Part shown: piece by piece, positions 61,906 to 64,000 of the stretch
Layout of the letters: each line of letters begins with the position of its first letter
Numbering within the stretch: position 1 is the stretch's first letter
The notes under the pieces: generated by a model
Seen by the model: only the letters and a program-made list of their open reading frames with translations
What the model was told of the DNA's origin: nothing
Databases searched by the model: none
Assembly (NCBI GenBank): GCA_934133005.1
Contig: CAKPAI010000004.1
Location: forward strand, 87,489 to 151,488
Length of the DNA stretch: 64,000 bases
Reading direction: 5' to 3'
Origin: an uncultured Clostridia bacterium
Lineage (GTDB): Bacteria > Bacillota > Clostridia > TANB77 > CAG-508
Position numbers and translations under genes: made by a program

Positions 61906-62629
61906 AGAGAAAGCCAGTGTTATATATGCTAAATATATAATGAATGATTCTGCAAATGAGGAAATTATTGAAAATTTACCGATATTTTATATAGGCGGAA
62001 GCCAGACCTTGCCACCACCATTGCTTCCAGAAGAAGAAGAATGTGAAATTAAAAAGCTTGAAAAAGGAGATTCTGAAGCTAAAAAAACATTAGTAGAAAG
62101 AAATTTAAGATTAGTAGTATATATTGCTAAAAAATTTGAGAATACAGGAAACGGAATAGAAGATTTAATATCAATAGGAACAATAGGTCTTATGAAAGCA
62201 ATAAATACATATGATGCTAAAAAGAATATAAAACTTGCAACATATGCTTCAAGATGTATTGAAAATGAAATTTTAATGTATTTAAGAAGGAGTAATAAAC
62301 TTAAAAGTGAAATATCGATTGATGAACCACTAAATCAAGATGGTGATGGAAATGAACTTTTATTGTCAGATATATTAGGAAGTGATGCTGATATTGTATC
62401 TAAAGGACTAGAAGATGAAGTTGATAAAAAACTATTAAAAATGGCTATTTCAAAACTTACAACAAGAGAAAAAAATATTATGGAACTTCGATTTGGTTTT
62501 ATAACAGGAAATGAAAAAACTCAAAAAGAAGTGGCAGATATGATGGGAATATCACAAAGCTACATTTCGAGATTAGAAAAGAAAATTATAAGTAAAATGA
62601 AAAAAGAAATTTTAAGTAAAACTAGTTAA
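61883..62629 (+). CDS. sigE: RNA polymerase sporulation sigma factor SigE precursor
   Basis: The start may be ATG 61871 or 61883; 61883 is 13 bases and 61871 one base from AAAGGAG, so 61883 is slightly favoured. The product of about 248 residues has an N-terminal pro-segment (MNLLQIFKEKASVIYAKYIM) before FYIGGSQTLPPPL, the region processed by SpoIIGA. Regions 2 (RNLRLVVYIAKKF, IGLMKAINTY), 3 and 4 (QKEVADMMGISQSYISRLE) follow. It runs mother-cell gene expression early in sporulation. It overlaps the 3' end of spoIIGA and is translationally coupled. Confidence 0.95.
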   Translation: MNLLQIFKEKASVIYAKYIMNDSANEEIIENLPIFYIGGSQTLPPPLLPEEEECEIKKLEKGDSEAKKTLVERNLRLVVYIAKKFENTGNGIEDLISIGTIGLMKAINTYDAKKNIKLATYASRCIENEILMYLRRSNKLKSEISIDEPLNQDGDGNELLLSDILGSDADIVSKGLEDEVDKKLLKMAISKLTTREKNIMELRFGFITGNEKTQKEVADMMGISQSYISRLEKKIISKMKKEILSKTS

Positions 62630-62727
62630 TGAATAGAATAAAAATAAACCTTTTGGAAATAATTATAAAAACACAGAGAGAATAAATACTTAGGTGTTTT
62701 TTACAAAATTCTGAAAGGAGAATTATT

Positions 62728-63501
62728 TTGATAAATAAGGTTGAAATTTGTGGAGTAAATACTGCAAAATTGCCTGTACTATCAAACGAAGAACAACATG
62801 AATTATTAAATAGAATGAAAAATGGAGATGAAGAAGCACGAGATAAAATGATAAATGGAAATTTGAGATTAGTACTTAGCATAATAAAAAGATTTTATGG
62901 AAGAGGGGAAAATTTAGATGACTTATTTCAAATTGGATGTATAGGCTTAATAAAATCTGTAGACAATTTTGATCTATCTCAAAATGTTCAATTTTCCACT
63001 TATGCAGTGCCGATGGTTATAGGAGAGATAAGAAGATATTTAAGAGACAATAATATGGTAAGAGTAAGCAGATCAGTTAGAGATTTAGCATATAAGGTTT
63101 TAGCAATAAAAGAAAAATATAGGAAAGAAGAGCAAAAAGAGGTGACTATAGAAGAAATAGCTAAAGAGTTGAATGTGGAAAAAGAAGAAATTGCATTCTG
63201 CTTAGATGCAATACAAGATCCAATATCTTTGCAGGAACCAGTTTATGGCGATGAAACAGAAAATATATATGTAATGGATCAAATAAAAGATAAGAAAAAT
63301 AGTGATGATAATTGGGCCGAAAATATAACAATAACAGAAGCGTTGGAAAAATTAAGGGGAAAGGAAAAGGAAATTATAAATAAAAGGTTTTTTGAAGGAC
63401 GAACTCAAATGGAAGTTGCAGAAGAAATAGGCATATCACAAGCACAAGTATCGAGACTTGAAAAAAATGCCATAAGCCACATAAGAAGAATGTATAAATA
63501 A
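62728..63501 (+). CDS. sigG: RNA polymerase sporulation sigma factor SigG
   Basis: The TTG start at 62728 lies nine bases after GAAAGGAG. The 257-residue factor begins NKVEICGVNTAKLPVLSNEE, the hallmark of SigG. Regions 2 (RLVLSIIKRFYGRGENLDDL, FQIGCIGLIKSVDNF), 3 and 4 (TQMEVAEEIGISQAQVSRLE) follow. It drives late forespore genes. The 98-base gap after sigE may hold its own promoter, but I cannot identify the -10/-35 with confidence. Confidence 0.96.
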   Translation: MINKVEICGVNTAKLPVLSNEEQHELLNRMKNGDEEARDKMINGNLRLVLSIIKRFYGRGENLDDLFQIGCIGLIKSVDNFDLSQNVQFSTYAVPMVIGEIRRYLRDNNMVRVSRSVRDLAYKVLAIKEKYRKEEQKEVTIEEIAKELNVEKEEIAFCLDAIQDPISLQEPVYGDETENIYVMDQIKDKKNSDDNWAENITITEALEKLRGKEKEIINKRFFEGRTQMEVAEEIGISQAQVSRLEKNAISHIRRMYK

Positions 63502-63520
63502 AGTACTAATAGAATATTAT

Positions 63521-63555
63521 AAAATAGAGGTTTGATGTATACAAACTTCTATTTT
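63521..63555 (+). terminator. Hairpin between sigG and the YlmC/YmxH gene
   Basis: AAAATAGAGGTTTG pairs with CAAACTTCTATTTT, 14 base pairs with one G-U; only four T residues end it. Confidence 0.75.
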
Positions 63556-63574
63556 ATAGTGTGGGAGGAAAATG

Positions 63575-63808
63575 ATGGCAGAAAAGGGATTAGATTTTAA
63601 ACATAAAGAAGTAATAAACATCTCAAATGCAAAAAGACTGGGCTTTGTTCAAGATGTATGTGCTGATTTAAGAAGCGGAACAATAACTTCTATAATAGTT
63701 CCTGGAGAAGGAAAATTAAAAGGAATATTTAATACAGGAAATAGCATAGAAATTCCATGGGATAAAGTAAAAATGATAGGAGATGACATTATATTAGTAG
63801 AAATATAG
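63575..63808 (+). CDS. YlmC/YmxH family PRC-barrel sporulation protein
   Basis: A 77-residue protein starting with ATG 63575 (63572 is also possible) after TGTGGGAGG. The PRC-barrel-like sequence includes VINISNAKRLGFVQDVCADL, GTITSIIVPGEGKLKGIF and IPWDKVKMIGDDIILVEI. Homologues (YlmC, YmxH) sit downstream of sigG or in sporulation loci in many Clostridia and Bacilli. Function unknown. Confidence 0.9.
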   Translation: MAEKGLDFKHKEVINISNAKRLGFVQDVCADLRSGTITSIIVPGEGKLKGIFNTGNSIEIPWDKVKMIGDDIILVEI

Positions 63809-63909
63809 TTATTTTTAGTAAAATAAGCAATAAAAAAGACTTTGAAAGCCAGCAGTAATGCAGAAAAATGAAAAATATAAAAAATAATTGAAAAAAATTA
63901 AAAAAAGTG

Positions 63910-63938
63910 TTGACTTTTTGAAGAACAGATGGTATTAT
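63910..63938 (+). promoter_or_regulatory. Sigma-A promoter for a gene beyond the window
   Basis: TTGACT (63910-63915), 17-base spacer, TATTAT (63933-63938). No start codon with a binding site is seen before 64000. Confidence 0.7.
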
Positions 63939-64000
63939 ATATGAGTACCGAGCAGAAGGACAAAAAACATATAAAAATAAACGTATGAATTAGTAAAAAA

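Overview
The window is AT-rich DNA from a spore-forming, Gram-positive Clostridia-type bacterium. This rests on the murA-divIB-(DUF881)2-DUF1290-ftsA-ftsZ-spoIIGA-sigE-sigG-ymxH order at the right end, the str operon (rpsL-rpsG-fusA-tuf) in the middle, a Spo0E-like phosphatase, a BofC-like protein, a ClpE-like ATPase, almost exclusive AGA arginine codons, and GTG/TTG starts behind strong AGGAGG sites. No tRNA, rRNA or CRISPR array was recognised.

Layout. 1-5129: the 3' part of a giant VWA/SdrD-like surface protein. 5299-8575: rpsU, yqeY and an M16 peptidase pair. 8879-22959: a Spo0E-like gene followed by a type IV secretion-like locus with three VirB2/TrbC-like pilins, PrgI (VirB3-like), a membrane protein resembling a VirB4 N-terminal region, a full VirB4 ATPase, a huge VirB6/TrbL-like protein, two NTF2/TcpC-like (VirB8-like) proteins and a CwlT-like two-domain hydrolase. 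No relaxase, coupling protein or recombinase is visible beside it, so it may be a resident secretion system rather than an intact conjugative element. 23058-27060: a D,D-carboxypeptidase, two small genes and a pseudopilin-like protein with GLUG repeats. 27435-32246: the str operon, with a long imperfect palindromic element in each of its first two spacers.

32395-44653: an SH3b-NlpC/P60 hydrolase and comEC, then a decayed mobile element of about 8 kb. The element has a zinc-finger protein, small genes, parA, parB and the stump of a surface-protein gene. It also carries a reverse-strand cassette with an ECF sigma factor and its membrane partner, and a serine recombinase without its catalytic domain. 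It is followed by a second, headless comEC 3' end. The simplest reading is integration into comEC with a replacement 3' end, followed by internal deletion and insertion of the reverse cassette.

44726-52146: ClpE-like ATPase, pgsA, a BofC-like gene, a DUF4163/DUF3298 protein, topB and a patatin-like lipase. 52215-53942: an isolated reverse-strand gene with much richer G/C use than its surroundings and its own promoter and terminator. 54142-64000: murA and the division/sporulation cluster, ending in a promoter for a gene beyond the window.

Two singletons (17662-17877 and 52215-53942) stand out by codon use and look horizontally acquired. The most unusual items are the relaxase-less secretion locus, the str-operon palindromes whose arms differ between copies but match within each copy, and the comEC insertion scar.
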